Source: Deltaproteobacteria bacterium
GTDB lineage: Bacteria > Desulfobacterota > Desulfobacteria > Desulfobacterales > Desulfatibacillaceae
Length of the DNA: 64,000 nt
Direction: 5' to 3'
Assembly: GCA_016235345.1 (NCBI GenBank)
Contig: JACRLG010000028.1
Span: 272,809 to 336,808, forward strand
In this document: positions 50,121-58,670 of the stretch, one piece after another
Numbering within the stretch: position 1 is the stretch's first letter
How the letters are laid out: every line of letters starts with the position of its first letter
Notes under the pieces: generated by a model
Databases searched by the model: none
Seen by the model: only the letters and a program-made list of their open reading frames with translations
What the model was told of the DNA's origin: nothing
Position numbers and translations under genes: made by a program

Positions 50121-50160
50121 CTCATGCCCCGCTCACACAATCCTAACAATTTATCGTCAT
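50121..50160 (+). promoter_or_regulatory. Candidate Pho box array upstream of pstS
   Basis: Four 7-bp units start exactly 11 bp apart: CTCATGC (50121), CTCACAC (50132), CTAACAA (50143) and TCGTCAT (50154). A PhoB box is 7-bp direct repeats separated by 4 bp (CTGTCAT type), so spacing fits well while the sequence is loose. It lies 71 bp before pstS. Confidence 0.45.
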
Positions 50161-50230
50161 CTTCCTTTTCGTAAACGGCGCGGTGAGTGTTCGCGCATAC
50201 CACAGATAAACCTTACCGGAGGATTGACAG

Positions 50231-51043
50231 ATGAAGAAGGCATTGGCGGCGATTCTGGCCCTGGCCATCGTAAGCCTTGGAACCACGGCTTTTGCTGGCT
50301 CCATCCGCATAGATGGCTCCACCACCGTTTTACCCATTGCCCAGATGTGCGTCGAGCAGTTCATGAAGGAAAACCCCGCTGTAAAGATCTCCGTTTCCGG
50401 CGGCGGCTCCGGCAACGGCATCAAGGCCATCATCGACGGCACCACCAACATAGCCGACGCTTCCCGCTTCATAAAGCAGGAGGAAGTGGCCCGCGCAGTG
50501 CAAAAGGGCCGCTACCCGGTGCCCTTCTGCGTGGCCTACGACTCCATCGTGCCCATAGTGCACCCCTCCAATCCCGTCGCCAACCTCACCCTTGCCCAGC
50601 TTAAGGACATCTATACGGGCAAGGTCACCAACTGGAAAGCCTTGGGCGGACCCGACAAGGGCATAGTGGTGGTGGGCCGTGAGACATCGAGCGGCACCTA
50701 CGAGACCTGGGAAGAGAAGGTCATGAAGAAGGAGCGCGTCACCCCCGCCGCCCAGATGGTTGCCTCCTCCGGCGCACTGTTCCAGACCGTTGCAGGCAAC
50801 AAGTACGCAATAGGCTACGACGGCATAGGCTACGTGAAAAAGGGCGTCAAAGCCCTAACGGTGAACGGGATCAAGGCCACCGCCGCCACCACCATCTCCG
50901 GCAAGTACCCCATCAGCCGCCCGCTTTTCATGTTCACCAACGACTGGCCCGAAGGCGACGTGCTTGATTTCATCAACTTTGTGCTGAACCCGAAAAAAGG
51001 CCAGCCGCTGGTCACCAAGGCGGGCTTCGTACCTCTTTACTAG
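50231..51043 (+). CDS. pstS: Phosphate ABC transporter, periplasmic phosphate-binding protein
   Basis: A 270-residue exported protein: signal peptide ending near FAG, then IDGSTTVLPIAQ, SGGGSGNGIKAI and the phosphate-binding block GRETSSGTYETWEE. It is shorter than E. coli PstS but typical of the alternative family of PstS-like proteins in Deltaproteobacteria. First gene of pstSCAB-phoU. A good ribosome site (CCGGAGGATTGACAG) precedes the ATG. A candidate Pho box lies upstream. Confidence 0.93.
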   Translation: MKKALAAILALAIVSLGTTAFAGSIRIDGSTTVLPIAQMCVEQFMKENPAVKISVSGGGSGNGIKAIIDGTTNIADASRFIKQEEVARAVQKGRYPVPFCVAYDSIVPIVHPSNPVANLTLAQLKDIYTGKVTNWKALGGPDKGIVVVGRETSSGTYETWEEKVMKKERVTPAAQMVASSGALFQTVAGNKYAIGYDGIGYVKKGVKALTVNGIKATAATTISGKYPISRPLFMFTNDWPEGDVLDFINFVLNPKKGQPLVTKAGFVPLY

Positions 51044-51044
51044 G

Positions 51045-51166
51045 AGGCCGTCCACAAGCGCGAACTGCGGTGTCAGAGCAAAGCGGGCGGGTCGTCATGT
51101 ACGGCAAGTACTATTCCTCCCCGCCCGCTTCACTCTTCCTTGCATTTCATCGCTTGTGGCCAGCCT
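51045..51166 (+). repeat. Family B palindromic repeat, copy 11
   Basis: Starts just after the pstS stop. Boxes CGCGAACTGCGGTGTCAG and CTTCCTTGCATTTCATCG; central hairpin GTACGGCAAGTAC; outer arms AGGCCGTCCACAAGCG and CGCTTGTGGCCAGCCT. Together with the family E element this fills most of the pstS-pstC gap; no gene is seen there. Confidence 0.85.
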
Positions 51167-51248
51167 CTGTCCGGGGCGGATCGAAAAGCAGGGAGTGTCG
51201 TGGCTGTCAGCCTCCGGCTGGAGCCAAATGAGCGCAAGGCCCTTCTTT

Positions 51249-51314
51249 CCTGGGAGCGCGGGCGTCCCGCCCGCATTGGACGGCAAAAGCGGGCGGGACG
51301 CCCGCGCTCCCAGG
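51249..51314. repeat. Family E GC-rich inverted repeat, second complete copy
   Basis: The same 26-bp arms as at 46914 (CCTGGGAGCGCGGGCG... and its inverse) around a different spacer (ATTGGACGGCAAAA). It lies inside the pst operon between pstS and pstC. Confidence 0.85.
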
Positions 51315-51365
51315 GTGAAACCACAGGCTCAATAGAGTTTCCAAGTATTTTCATCAGGTGAAAAA

Positions 51366-52271
51366 ATGAAAAGAAAATCGATACTCTCGCGCCAGGCGCA
51401 GGAAAGCCTCATCCAGAAGATGTTTCTGGGTGTGGGCATGGTGTCCCTGGGGATTTTGGCCCTCATCATGATATTTTTGTTCATGGAAGGGCTTCCGATT
51501 TTCAAAACCGTGTCGGTAAAAGATTTCCTGTTCGGAAAATTCTGGTATCCCACAAGCGACCCGCCCGATTTCGGCATTCTTTCCATGATCGTGGGCTCCG
51601 GCGTGGTGACCCTGCTGTCCTCGCTCATGGCAGTGCCGCTGGGGGTCATGACCGCCATCTACCTTGCGGAAATCGCCGGGCCGAAAACGCGGGAAATCGT
51701 AAAACCCGTGGTTGAACTTCTGGCCGCCCTTCCCTCGGTGGTCATCGGCTTTTTCGGCATGGTGATCTTCGCGCCATTTTTGCAGGAGACCTTCGACGCG
51801 CCAACGGGCTTGAACCTCTTCAACGCGGCCCTCATGCTGGCCTTCATGGCGGTTCCCACCATAACGAGCCTTTCCGAAGACGCAATTTTCCGGGTTCCCC
51901 AAGATTTGAAGGAGGCATCCCTGGCCCTTGGTGCGACCCACTGGGAGACCCTCTACCGGGTGACCATTCCGTCCTCTCTTTCGGGCGTGTCAACGGCGGT
52001 GATCCTGGGAATGAGCCGGGCAATGGGCGAAACAATGGTGGTTCTCATGGTGGCGGGCGGCGCGGCCATGATTCCCACATCCATCTTCTCTCCGGTCAGG
52101 CCCATGCCCTCAACCATTGCGGCGGAAATGGCCGAGGCGGCTTTCCGGGGAATCCATTATCACAGCCTTTTCGCCATCGGCATGGTGCTTTTCGTGTTCA
52201 CGCTTCTGTTCAACATAGCGGCGGACTTCATCGCCCATCGCTATAAACAGACAGGCACCGCCACCTTATAG
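51366..52271 (+). CDS. pstC: Phosphate ABC transporter permease PstC
   Basis: A 301-residue permease with six main helices. It has an LIQKMFLGVGMVSL opening, VELLAALPSVVIGFFGMVI and the EAA loop with EASLALGATHWETLYRVTIPSSLSG (start at about residue 180), then SRAMGETMVVLMVAGG. It forms the phosphate channel with PstA. AGGTGA precedes the ATG. The gene is 320 bp downstream of pstS, with two repeats in between. Confidence 0.93.
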   Translation: MKRKSILSRQAQESLIQKMFLGVGMVSLGILALIMIFLFMEGLPIFKTVSVKDFLFGKFWYPTSDPPDFGILSMIVGSGVVTLLSSLMAVPLGVMTAIYLAEIAGPKTREIVKPVVELLAALPSVVIGFFGMVIFAPFLQETFDAPTGLNLFNAALMLAFMAVPTITSLSEDAIFRVPQDLKEASLALGATHWETLYRVTIPSSLSGVSTAVILGMSRAMGETMVVLMVAGGAAMIPTSIFSPVRPMPSTIAAEMAEAAFRGIHYHSLFAIGMVLFVFTLLFNIAADFIAHRYKQTGTATL

Positions 52272-52278
52272 CGACCGG

Positions 52279-53259
52279 ATGGAAAACGAAGGAAAAGGCA
52301 TGGAAGAGGCCTTAGGAATAAAAATCGCCGGGGGTGACAGGGCAATGGACCTGGTTGAACCAAGGGGCGAATCCCGTAGCGGCGGCGGAGGACCGAACCG
52401 CGCTCGCGGAAAGCTCCGGCGCAGGGCGAGCCAGGCGGCGGCGTTCACGCTCTTTCGCGGGGCGGCGGCCATGAACGCGGCGGCGCTGTTCATCCTCGTC
52501 GGATTTCTCCTCATGAGAGGGGCCAGTGCCATTTCCTGGAGCTTTCTCACCGAAGCCCCCCGCGAGGCCATGACCGCCGGCGGGATACTCCCGTGCATCG
52601 TGGGTACAATCGTGCTTTCAATAGGGGCCATGATCGTGGCCTTTCCGCTTGGAGTGGCTTCCGGCATCTACCTTTCGGAATACGCAAGGCCCGGAAAAAC
52701 GCTCCGCATGGTGCGCCTTGGCATCAACAACCTGGCGGGCGTTCCTTCAGTGGTGTTCGGCCTTTTCGGGCTCGCAGTGTTCGTCACCTGGATGAAATTG
52801 GGGGTAAGCATACTTTCCGGGGCGCTCACCCTGGGCATCCTGACCCTTCCGGTCATAATCTCCTCCACCGAAGAAGCCCTTCGCTCTGTTCCGGCAACCT
52901 ACCGGGAGGCCTCTCTGGCCCTTGGGGGAACCCGCTGGCAGACCACCTTCAGGGTGGTGCTTCCGGCGGCCCTTCCGGGTGTGCTCACGGGCGGAATCCT
53001 TGGGCTTGCCAGGGCCGCCGGGGAAACCGCGCCCATAATGTTCACGGCGGCGGTCTTTTACTCGCCCAGCCTGCCCCACGGACTCATGGATCAGGTGATG
53101 GCGCTTCCCTATCACATTTACGTTCTGGCCACGGCGGGAACCAACATAGAGGAAACGCGGCACCTCCAGTACGGAACGGCCCTGGTCCTCATCGCCCTGG
53201 TTTTCGGAATGAACCTTGTGGCCATTGTTTATCGCTCGTATCTGAGAAAAAAAAGGTAG
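52279..53259 (+). CDS. pstA: Phosphate ABC transporter permease PstA
   Basis: A 326-residue permease. After a charged, Gly/Arg-rich N-terminal extension of about 55 residues come six helices with [40 protein letters not shown] and [16 protein letters not shown]. It pairs with PstC. It begins 8 bp after pstC. An alternative start closer to the first helix (for example [11 protein letters not shown], about residue 65) is possible because the extension is unusual. Confidence 0.9.
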   Translation: MENEGKGMEEALGIKIAGGDRAMDLVEPRGESRSGGGGPNRARGKLRRRASQAAAFTLFRGAAAMNAAALFILVGFLLMRGASAISWSFLTEAPREAMTAGGILPCIVGTIVLSIGAMIVAFPLGVASGIYLSEYARPGKTLRMVRLGINNLAGVPSVVFGLFGLAVFVTWMKLGVSILSGALTLGILTLPVIISSTEEALRSVPATYREASLALGGTRWQTTFRVVLPAALPGVLTGGILGLARAAGETAPIMFTAAVFYSPSLPHGLMDQVMALPYHIYVLATAGTNIEETRHLQYGTALVLIALVFGMNLVAIVYRSYLRKKR

Positions 53260-53273
53260 CACCGGAGGAACGA

Positions 53274-54035
53274 GTGTCGGACCAGCAAAAAATCGCAATC
53301 AATTCCATGAGCTTTTATTACGGAGCTTCCCAGGCCCTTTTCGATATAAACCTGGATGTTGCCGAAAACCGGGTGACCGCTCTCATAGGCCCCTCCGGCT
53401 GCGGCAAGAGCACCCTTTTGCGGTGCCTTAACCGCATGAACGACCTGATACCCTCTTCCCGCGTGGAAGGCTCCATACTTCTGGACGGCGAAGACATCAA
53501 CGCCCCCAAGGTAGACGTGGTGGACCTTCGCCGCCGGGTGGGGATGGTCTTTCAGAAGCCCAACCCCTTTCCCAAGACCATTTTCGAGAACACCGCCTAC
53601 GGACTTAGGGTGAACGGCGAGCGCGACAAGGCGGCCATAGCAGCCCGGGTGGAGGAAAGCCTTAAACAGTCGGCCCTCTGGGACGAGGTGAAGGACCGCC
53701 TGCACCAGTCGGCCCTTGGGCTTTCGGGCGGCCAGCAGCAAAGGCTCTGCATCGCCCGCGCCCTTGCGGTGCAGCCTGAGGTTATTCTGATGGATGAGCC
53801 TGCCTCGGCCCTGGACCCCATCGCAACCCATAAAATTGAAGAACTCATCCACGAGTTGAAGACCCTCTATACTATTGTTATCGTAACGCATTCCATGCAG
53901 CAGGCGGCGCGGGTTTCAGACACCACGGCCTTCCTTTACATGGGGCGGCTCATAGAGGTGGGGGCGACGCAGCTTCTGTTCACCCGCCCCAAGGAGAAGA
54001 AGACCGAAGATTACATTACCGGCCGTTTTGGATAA
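53274..54035 (+). CDS. pstB: Phosphate ABC transporter ATP-binding protein PstB
   Basis: A 253-residue ABC ATPase: Walker [18 protein letters not shown] (typical of PstB), signature [15 protein letters not shown], Walker [14 protein letters not shown] and H-loop [10 protein letters not shown]. It starts at GTG 53274, which has GGAGG 5 nt upstream; the open frame extends far upstream through pstA without being used. The last codons and stop form part of the left arm of family B copy 12. Confidence 0.94.
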   Translation: MSDQQKIAINSMSFYYGASQALFDINLDVAENRVTALIGPSGCGKSTLLRCLNRMNDLIPSSRVEGSILLDGEDINAPKVDVVDLRRRVGMVFQKPNPFPKTIFENTAYGLRVNGERDKAAIAARVEESLKQSALWDEVKDRLHQSALGLSGGQQQRLCIARALAVQPEVILMDEPASALDPIATHKIEELIHELKTLYTIVIVTHSMQQAARVSDTTAFLYMGRLIEVGATQLLFTRPKEKKTEDYITGRFG

Positions 54036-54150
54036 CTGAAAACGCGATCTGCTGTGTTGCGCGTCGTCTCATGCTCGGTCACGTACAAAAGCGTACGCTC
54101 CCTCGCCTGAGACTCGCGCGCCTTGCAGCTCATCGTTTTCAGCAATCCAA
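54028..54150 (+). repeat. Family B palindromic repeat, copy 12 (arm overlaps pstB stop)
   Basis: The left arm TTGGATAACTGAAAACG includes the pstB stop codon and pairs with CGTTTTCAGCAATCCAA at the right end. Boxes CGCGATCTGCTGTGTTG and CTTGCAGCTCATCG; central hairpin GTACAAAAGCGTAC. The outer stem therefore continues into the host gene sequence. Confidence 0.85.
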
Positions 54151-54188
54151 AATCGCAGTAGTAAACGAGGGATGCACTATTTGAAGGT

Positions 54189-54218
54189 CTTGCATTTCAT
54201 CGTTTTCTGACGGCCTGT
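54189..54218 (+). repeat. Family B right-end fragment
   Basis: CTTGCATTTCATCGTTTTCT followed by GACGGCCTG is an isolated copy of the right box and arm, 40 bp after copy 12. With copy 12 and the family A half-element it fills the pstB-phoU gap; no gene is seen. Confidence 0.6.
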
Positions 54219-54271
54219 CCCGTGGTTTGATTTAAGCGGGTAGTTAACGCAGAGACGAAAAAGATAGGCCG

Positions 54272-54312
54272 TAGGTTGGGTGGTTTAAGCCCAAGGGCAG
54301 GTTCACCCAACA
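54272..54312 (+). repeat. Family A half-element
   Basis: TAGGTTGGGTGG to GGTTCACCCAACA with the inner sequence TTTAAGCCCAAGGGCA, the same inner sequence as the left half at 514. It lies 40 bp before phoU. Confidence 0.75.
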
Positions 54313-54351
54313 TCCTTAAATTTTTGGGTGATTTTTAAAAAGGACCACACC

Positions 54352-55044
54352 ATGATCGGACATCTGGAGCGGGAACTGGAAAAACTGAAAAAACAAATCC
54401 TCGCACTGGGCGCTCTGGCCGAGAGCAGGGTTGAAGCGGCGGTGAAGGCCGTGGAGGATTTGGACGAAAAGGCCGCCGAGTGGATAATAACTGCCGATCA
54501 CGAGGTGGACGAAAAGGAGGTGGAGGTGGAGGAGGAGTGCTTAAAGCTCCTTGCCCTCTACCAGCCCGTGGCGGTTGACCTGCGTTTCATCGCGGTGGTG
54601 ATAAAGATCAACAACGATCTTGAGCGCATAGCCGACGAGGCCGTCAACATGGCCCGCAGGGTTAAGGACATAAGGCGGCTTCCGTCGCCTCCGGCCAACG
54701 GGCGCACCACGGCCTTCGACGTGCGCGAAATGGGCGAAAAGACCCTGGTTATGCTGAAAAAAAGCCTGGACGCCCTGGTTCATCTCGATACCGACCTCGC
54801 CTACATGGTGCTTTTCCGGGACGACGAGGTGGACGACCTGTATAAAAAGGCCTCGACCGCCCTTCAGGACGCCATAAGCCGGGACCCCGAACAGGTTGGC
54901 CTGTGGCTGAACCTTCTGTTCGCGGCCCGCCACCTGGAACGCATAGGCGACCACGCCACCAACATAGCCGAGGAGGTCATCTACCTCGTCCAGGGCCAGA
55001 CCGTGCGCCACATGGACGTGAAGAGCCTGAAGGGCGTCAAGTAG
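54352..55044 (+). CDS. phoU: Phosphate signalling protein PhoU
   Basis: A 230-residue all-helical protein made of two similar three-helix bundles, each with a metal-cluster motif: one around EVDEKEVEVEEECLKLLALYQP, LRFIAVVIKINNDLERIADEA (long motifs, near residues 48-100), and one with DDEVDDLYKK and ERIGDHATNIAEEV. It restrains the PhoR-PhoB response and Pst activity when phosphate is plentiful. The ATG at 54352 has AAGGA upstream. It is the last gene of the pst cluster, separated from pstB by repeats. Confidence 0.93.
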   Translation: MIGHLERELEKLKKQILALGALAESRVEAAVKAVEDLDEKAAEWIITADHEVDEKEVEVEEECLKLLALYQPVAVDLRFIAVVIKINNDLERIADEAVNMARRVKDIRRLPSPPANGRTTAFDVREMGEKTLVMLKKSLDALVHLDTDLAYMVLFRDDEVDDLYKKASTALQDAISRDPEQVGLWLNLLFAARHLERIGDHATNIAEEVIYLVQGQTVRHMDVKSLKGVK

Positions 55045-55122
55045 TTTCATTTGAAAATATGGCTCTGAACTATTCTCAGCTTTTTAATGCAGGCAAAACG
55101 AAACCAGAAAAGCCCCGCACTA

Positions 55123-55202
55123 CGTCATTCCGGCGTAGGCCGGAATCCAGTTTTTGTCCTTTGCAGGCTTTTTCTGGACCCCGGCTTCCGCCGGGGTGAC
55201 GA
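55123..55202. repeat. GTCATTCCGGC-type palindromic repeat (family F)
   Basis: CGTCATTCCGGCGTAGGCCG at the left and GGCTTCCGCCGGGGTGACG at the right, with inner GGAATCCAG and CTGGACCCCGG arms. This kind of palindrome is common between genes in many proteobacteria. Single copy in this window. Confidence 0.65.
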
Positions 55203-55287
55203 TCCTTGAAACGCTTCGACTTTTCTATAAATGCCCGGCGACTAAGCTGAAAATAGTATAGAGGCACATCTGAAAATGGGTTCGGAT

Positions 55288-55324
55288 AAAAGGGGGAGGC
55301 CGGGTCAACCGGTTTCCCCCTTTT
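55288..55324. terminator. Intrinsic terminator after phoU (bidirectional)
   Basis: AAAAGGGGGAGGCCGG and CCGGTTTCCCCCTTTT form a 16-bp stem with two mismatches around GTCAA. A run of T follows on the plus strand, and the mirrored A-run makes it usable from both sides. Confidence 0.75.
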
Positions 55325-55338
55325 GCCGTTTTGGGGTG

Positions 55339-55368
55339 TTGACCGCAAAAGCGAAAAACCTGTAGGAT
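55339..55368 (+). promoter_or_regulatory. Promoter of etfBA
   Basis: TTGACC (55339-55344), an 18-bp spacer and TAGGAT (55363-55368). The predicted start near 55375 gives a leader of about 42 nt before the etfB GTG. Confidence 0.5.
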
Positions 55369-55416
55369 GGCGGCGGATAAGGCCGGTTTTGTTCAACTTC
55401 ATTAAAGCGGGTTAAC

Positions 55417-56154
55417 GTGAATATCAACGTATGCTTAAAAATGGTCAGGGATGCCGACGGAAAGCCCGTAATGGACGCCTCCGGCTCCTACGCCCTGGAA
55501 GAAGCGCTAAGGCTAAAGGATTGCCTGGGGGCGCACGTAACGGCCTTCTGCCTTGGGCCTGACGAGGCCGGTCCGGTTCTTGTGCGGGCGCTGGCAATGG
55601 GGGCGGATGAGGCCCGGCATATCGTGTGCAGAGGCCCGGAGCAGCCTTCGGGCCTTGTTCTCGCAAGCGCCCTGGCGAACGCCCTCCGCATGGAATCCGA
55701 AGATAGCAGGGCCTTTGACCTGATTCTGTGCGGGGCGGCCTCCGAGGACAACGGAAGCGGCCGCACCGGCCCCATGCTGGCGGGCATCCTCGATCTGCCG
55801 CTGGCGGGCTGCGCTGTTGAACTGGCCCCCTGCCCCGAAAAGGGCGTGGTTACGGTCACCCGCGAGATCGAGTCCGGGCGGAGGCTCGCTCTTGAAATAA
55901 GGCTCCCTGCCGTGCTCACCATCCAGACAACCACGCGCCAGCCCCGGTATCCGAGCCTTTCCAACCTTCTTCGGGCCAACCGGGCGACCGTTCCGGCCAT
56001 TGATTTAAGCCGCCTGCCGGAAGTGCGCCCCACCGAAACCCTTTTGTCGGAAGAAGCCCCTTGCGCGGTTTCACGGGTGGAGATGCTTTCCGGGACCACG
56101 GCGGAGAAAGCGGCCCTGCTTTTCAAGATGCTTGCCGACAGGGGGATGATGTGA
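55417..56154 (+). CDS. etfB: Electron transfer flavoprotein beta subunit
   Basis: A 245-residue ETF beta subunit that binds AMP or a second FAD. It has NVCLKMVRD-x-x at the front, VTAFCLGPDEAGPVLVRALAMGADEA, FDLILCGAASEDNGSGRTGPML (the nucleotide-binding region) and a C-terminal LPAVLTIQTTTRQPRYPSL. It begins at GTG 55417. Translation is coupled to etfA (GTGA overlap at 56151). No acyl-CoA dehydrogenase or ETF:quinone oxidoreductase gene is adjacent, so the partner is elsewhere. Confidence 0.9.
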   Translation: MNINVCLKMVRDADGKPVMDASGSYALEEALRLKDCLGAHVTAFCLGPDEAGPVLVRALAMGADEARHIVCRGPEQPSGLVLASALANALRMESEDSRAFDLILCGAASEDNGSGRTGPMLAGILDLPLAGCAVELAPCPEKGVVTVTREIESGRRLALEIRLPAVLTIQTTTRQPRYPSLSNLLRANRATVPAIDLSRLPEVRPTETLLSEEAPCAVSRVEMLSGTTAEKAALLFKMLADRGMM

Positions 56155-57146
56155 AAGAGTCTGCGAAAGCGGAATTTCTGATTGTTGCGGCGGCGGGCGC
56201 AAAGGGCCTGGAAGAAAGCGCCAAGGACGCCGTGGGCCTGGCCCTGGCCCTGGGGGCGAGGCCCGAAAACGCGATTTTCCTGGTGGCGGGCGAGGAGCCG
56301 GACAAGGCGGCGGAAACGGCGTCCGCAAGGTTCGGCCTGCCGGTGCTGGCTTTGAGCGGCGCGGGCCTTGTTCAGGCTCTCTGCGATGTGTTCACGGCGG
56401 CCATCGCTTCCGTGGCCTTGCGCGTAAAACCTCGGTTCATACTTTTGTCCCACACCATAAGCAACATGGACGCTGCCCCGCTTCTTTCGATCAAACTGGC
56501 AGCAGCATGCATAACCGGCGTAACAAGCGTGGAAGAGGGCGCATCCGGCCCGGTTTTCGTGCGGCCCACGGCAAGCGGAAAGCTACTTCAGCGAATCTCG
56601 GTCAACTCCTCCTGCGCCGTGCTAACAGCCCTTCCGGGCGGTTTTCCGGTTCCCGAAGCCCCGCCTTTTGCGCCCGGTGAAATCACCACCGAAAATGTTG
56701 AAATCACCGATTCCGGGATGCGGCTTCTTGAAGAACTCGCCCCGGCCCTGGCGGACATGGGCCTTTCGGTGGCGGACGTTGTGGTGGCGGCTGGCCGTGG
56801 GATCGGCTGCCCGGAAAATTTAGAGCTGATCGAGCGCCTTGCCGCCCTCTTTCCCCGCTCGGCTGTGGCGGGAAGCCGCCCGGTGTGCGACGCGGGATGG
56901 CTTCCGGCAAACCGCCAGGTGGGGGTTACGGGGGCCACGGTGTCGCCCAAACTCTACATCGCCTGCGGGATTTCCGGGGTTTTCCAGCACGTGGCGGGCA
57001 TGTCCGGGTCGAACCTGATAGTGGCCATAAACAAGGACCCCTGCGCGCCCATATTCTCCGTGGCACACATAGGTGTTGCCGAAGACCTTGCGGCCTTCAT
57101 ACCGGCCTTTCTGGAAGAGGTGGAAAAGGTCCGCCCGGCCTCCTGA
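56151..57146 (+). CDS. etfA: Electron transfer flavoprotein alpha subunit
   Basis: A 331-residue ETF alpha subunit. The C-terminal FAD domain carries VAAGRGIG, AGSRPVCDAGWLP, RQVGVTGATVSPKLYIACGI and HVAGMSGSNLIVAINKDPCAPIF. It accepts electrons from acyl-CoA dehydrogenases or similar flavoproteins. The start is the GTG at 56151, overlapping the etfB stop and preceded by AGGGGGATGAT; a longer frame upstream lies within etfB. Convergent with the GGDEF-like gene. Confidence 0.92.
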   Translation: MKESAKAEFLIVAAAGAKGLEESAKDAVGLALALGARPENAIFLVAGEEPDKAAETASARFGLPVLALSGAGLVQALCDVFTAAIASVALRVKPRFILLSHTISNMDAAPLLSIKLAAACITGVTSVEEGASGPVFVRPTASGKLLQRISVNSSCAVLTALPGGFPVPEAPPFAPGEITTENVEITDSGMRLLEELAPALADMGLSVADVVVAAGRGIGCPENLELIERLAALFPRSAVAGSRPVCDAGWLPANRQVGVTGATVSPKLYIACGISGVFQHVAGMSGSNLIVAINKDPCAPIFSVAHIGVAEDLAAFIPAFLEEVEKVRPAS

Positions 57147-57169
57147 AACAGGGGACCGGACGCTTTCAC

Positions 57170-58114
57170 TCACCTGCCCCTGACGGGGGGCTTTTTTCCG
57201 CCGCGCATGGCCGACACCGCTTTTTCCAGGGCGTCCCGAAGGGTTCCGGCGTATTCCGGGGCAAGGCGGATCGCGCCCGTTGAAAGAGCCATGCGGTAGG
57301 TTTTGAAGGAGCTTCTGTTGAAGGCGTCCAGATTTTCCTCAAGGGCCTTTTTATACACGTTTTCGGTGAGATAGGCGGTCTCAACCGCGAGCACGGCGAA
57401 TTCGCCGCCGCTAAGCCTCGCAACAACGCTCTGGCCGCCGAAGGTTTTGCGCAAAATGTCGCTTACGGCCACCAGGGCCATGGAGCCTTCCACGTGGCCG
57501 TACTGCTCGTTTATGCGGGCCAGTTCCGAAAGGCTCACTGTGAAGACCAGGTTGGCCAGCCTGCGTTTTTTGGCGGCCTCGATCATCTCAGAGGCCAGGG
57601 CGAAGAAGCCGCGTTCGTTGGGAAGCCCGGTAAGCTCGTCTGTTACGGCCATTTCCTTCAATTTGCCCAGTTCCACCGAGCAGGTTTCCTTTTCCTGCTT
57701 CACCGCGCTTAGGGTGAGGAAGCTTTCCTTGTAGCCCTGGAGCGCCGCGAAAAGCTCGGAGTCGCCCGGCTCGCGGCGGATGACCAGGAGTTTGGTTCGC
57801 GGAAGCCTTACTGCGGTGGCCAGGAAATAATGCACCACCCCTGTTGGCTCGATCTTGGTCCACCAGCCGCTTTTGAGCACCACCGGAAAGCCGCTTTCCG
57901 CCGCCCACACCCCTGCCGCCTCGTCGATGAAGGCTTCCAGGAAGGGCGACATCTGCCAGGCGTTGAAGGCCGTCTTTTCAAGGGAGCATTCCGGGCAGAA
58001 GCCGGTGAACCAATCGGGCGCTGCCCCCACCGGATGGAAGGTCCCCTCCGGCCCCATCGCCAGCACCACCATGCCCAAGGCCCCGAAAAGACTGGATGTT
58101 TGCGATTCTTTCAT
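57170..58114 (-). CDS. GGDEF-like protein with degenerate active site
   Basis: A 314-residue protein. The N-terminal roughly 150 residues contain a CPEC pair (Cys40, Cys43) and no known sensor family I recognise. A GGDEF domain follows from TDELTGLPNERGFF (about 158-171). The signature reads RLSGGEF (233-239) instead of R-x-GG(D/E)EF, and the first metal-binding Asp (DxDxFK region) is replaced by VSLSELAR. It is therefore unlikely to make cyclic-di-GMP and may act as a receptor or scaffold. Convergent with etfA; no operon partner. Confidence 0.85.
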   Translation of the reverse strand: MKESQTSSLFGALGMVVLAMGPEGTFHPVGAAPDWFTGFCPECSLEKTAFNAWQMSPFLEAFIDEAAGVWAAESGFPVVLKSGWWTKIEPTGVVHYFLATAVRLPRTKLLVIRREPGDSELFAALQGYKESFLTLSAVKQEKETCSVELGKLKEMAVTDELTGLPNERGFFALASEMIEAAKKRRLANLVFTVSLSELARINEQYGHVEGSMALVAVSDILRKTFGGQSVVARLSGGEFAVLAVETAYLTENVYKKALEENLDAFNRSSFKTYRMALSTGAIRLAPEYAGTLRDALEKAVSAMRGGKKPPVRGR

Positions 58115-58168
58115 TTGTCCTCACGGCAGCAAAGCCTCTAATACATCATGTTAATTGCCCCCCGCTTT

Positions 58169-58477
58169 TCAGCGGAAAATAAATGAGCAGATATAGCGGA
58201 AACAGGCTGCTGCAGGTAGTCCAACAAGTACAATTTCAACGAGCTGCAGCCTTGGACGAGGATTTTTGACTTTCATCCAAGCAGCTATGCCTAACGACGC
58301 CCCTATGCCCGACAATATTCCGGCGAAAAAAAAGCTGATTTGCATTTCAGCCATGTATGGGAGTCCGCTTCGCACTCCAGCAGTCATCATTATGCTATAC
58401 CGCCAATAGAAATAAAAGGCCGGAATAATATAAGCGGCAAGGCCGAAAACGATGGAAAGCAGGCGAAGCCGTTTCAA
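58169..58477 (-). CDS. Small membrane protein, function unknown
   Basis: A 102-residue protein with three hydrophobic helices (about residues 5-25, 47-68 and 80-100) and a basic N-terminus. It begins at a TTG (58477) with a loose GGGACGGGAA upstream, so the start is uncertain. It is somewhat more AT-rich than its neighbours and lies between repeats, which may indicate later acquisition. No family recognised. Confidence 0.5.
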   Translation of the reverse strand: MKRLRLLSIVFGLAAYIIPAFYFYWRYSIMMTAGVRSGLPYMAEMQISFFFAGILSGIGASLGIAAWMKVKNPRPRLQLVEIVLVGLPAAACFRYICSFIFR

Positions 58478-58510
58478 ATTCCCGTCCCTTTATTTTCTTC
58501 CCATTGCCTG

Positions 58511-58565
58511 CAAGATGGCACCTCTTGTGCTTCGCACCCCGGCAACCAGTTGCCGGGGCCACCCA
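58511..58565 (-). repeat. Family C repeat, copy 2 (inverted)
   Basis: CCTCTTGTGCTTCGCACCCC followed by GGCAACCAGTTGCCGGGG, the reverse complement of 10976-11026. A partial family E element follows directly. Confidence 0.7.
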
Positions 58566-58579
58566 CGAATATGCCCTCT

Positions 58580-58605
58580 GCGGGCGGGACGCCCGCGCTC
58601 CCAGG
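58580..58605. repeat. Family E right-arm fragment
   Basis: GCGGGCGGGACGCCCGCGCT and CCCAGG, identical to the right arms at 46914 and 51249; the left arm is missing. Confidence 0.65.
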
Positions 58606-58670
58606 GTGACGGCACCATGGCCTTCCCGTATTCTCTTTTTCTTTAACTCTCCTTAACCCGTAAGGCTGGG

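Larger units (their letters stand above)
55045..55416. other. Gene-free interval between phoU and etfB
   Basis: It holds a GTCATTCCGGC-type palindrome (55123-55202), an intrinsic terminator (55288-55324) and a promoter (55339-55368). No coding sequence seen. Confidence 0.7.
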
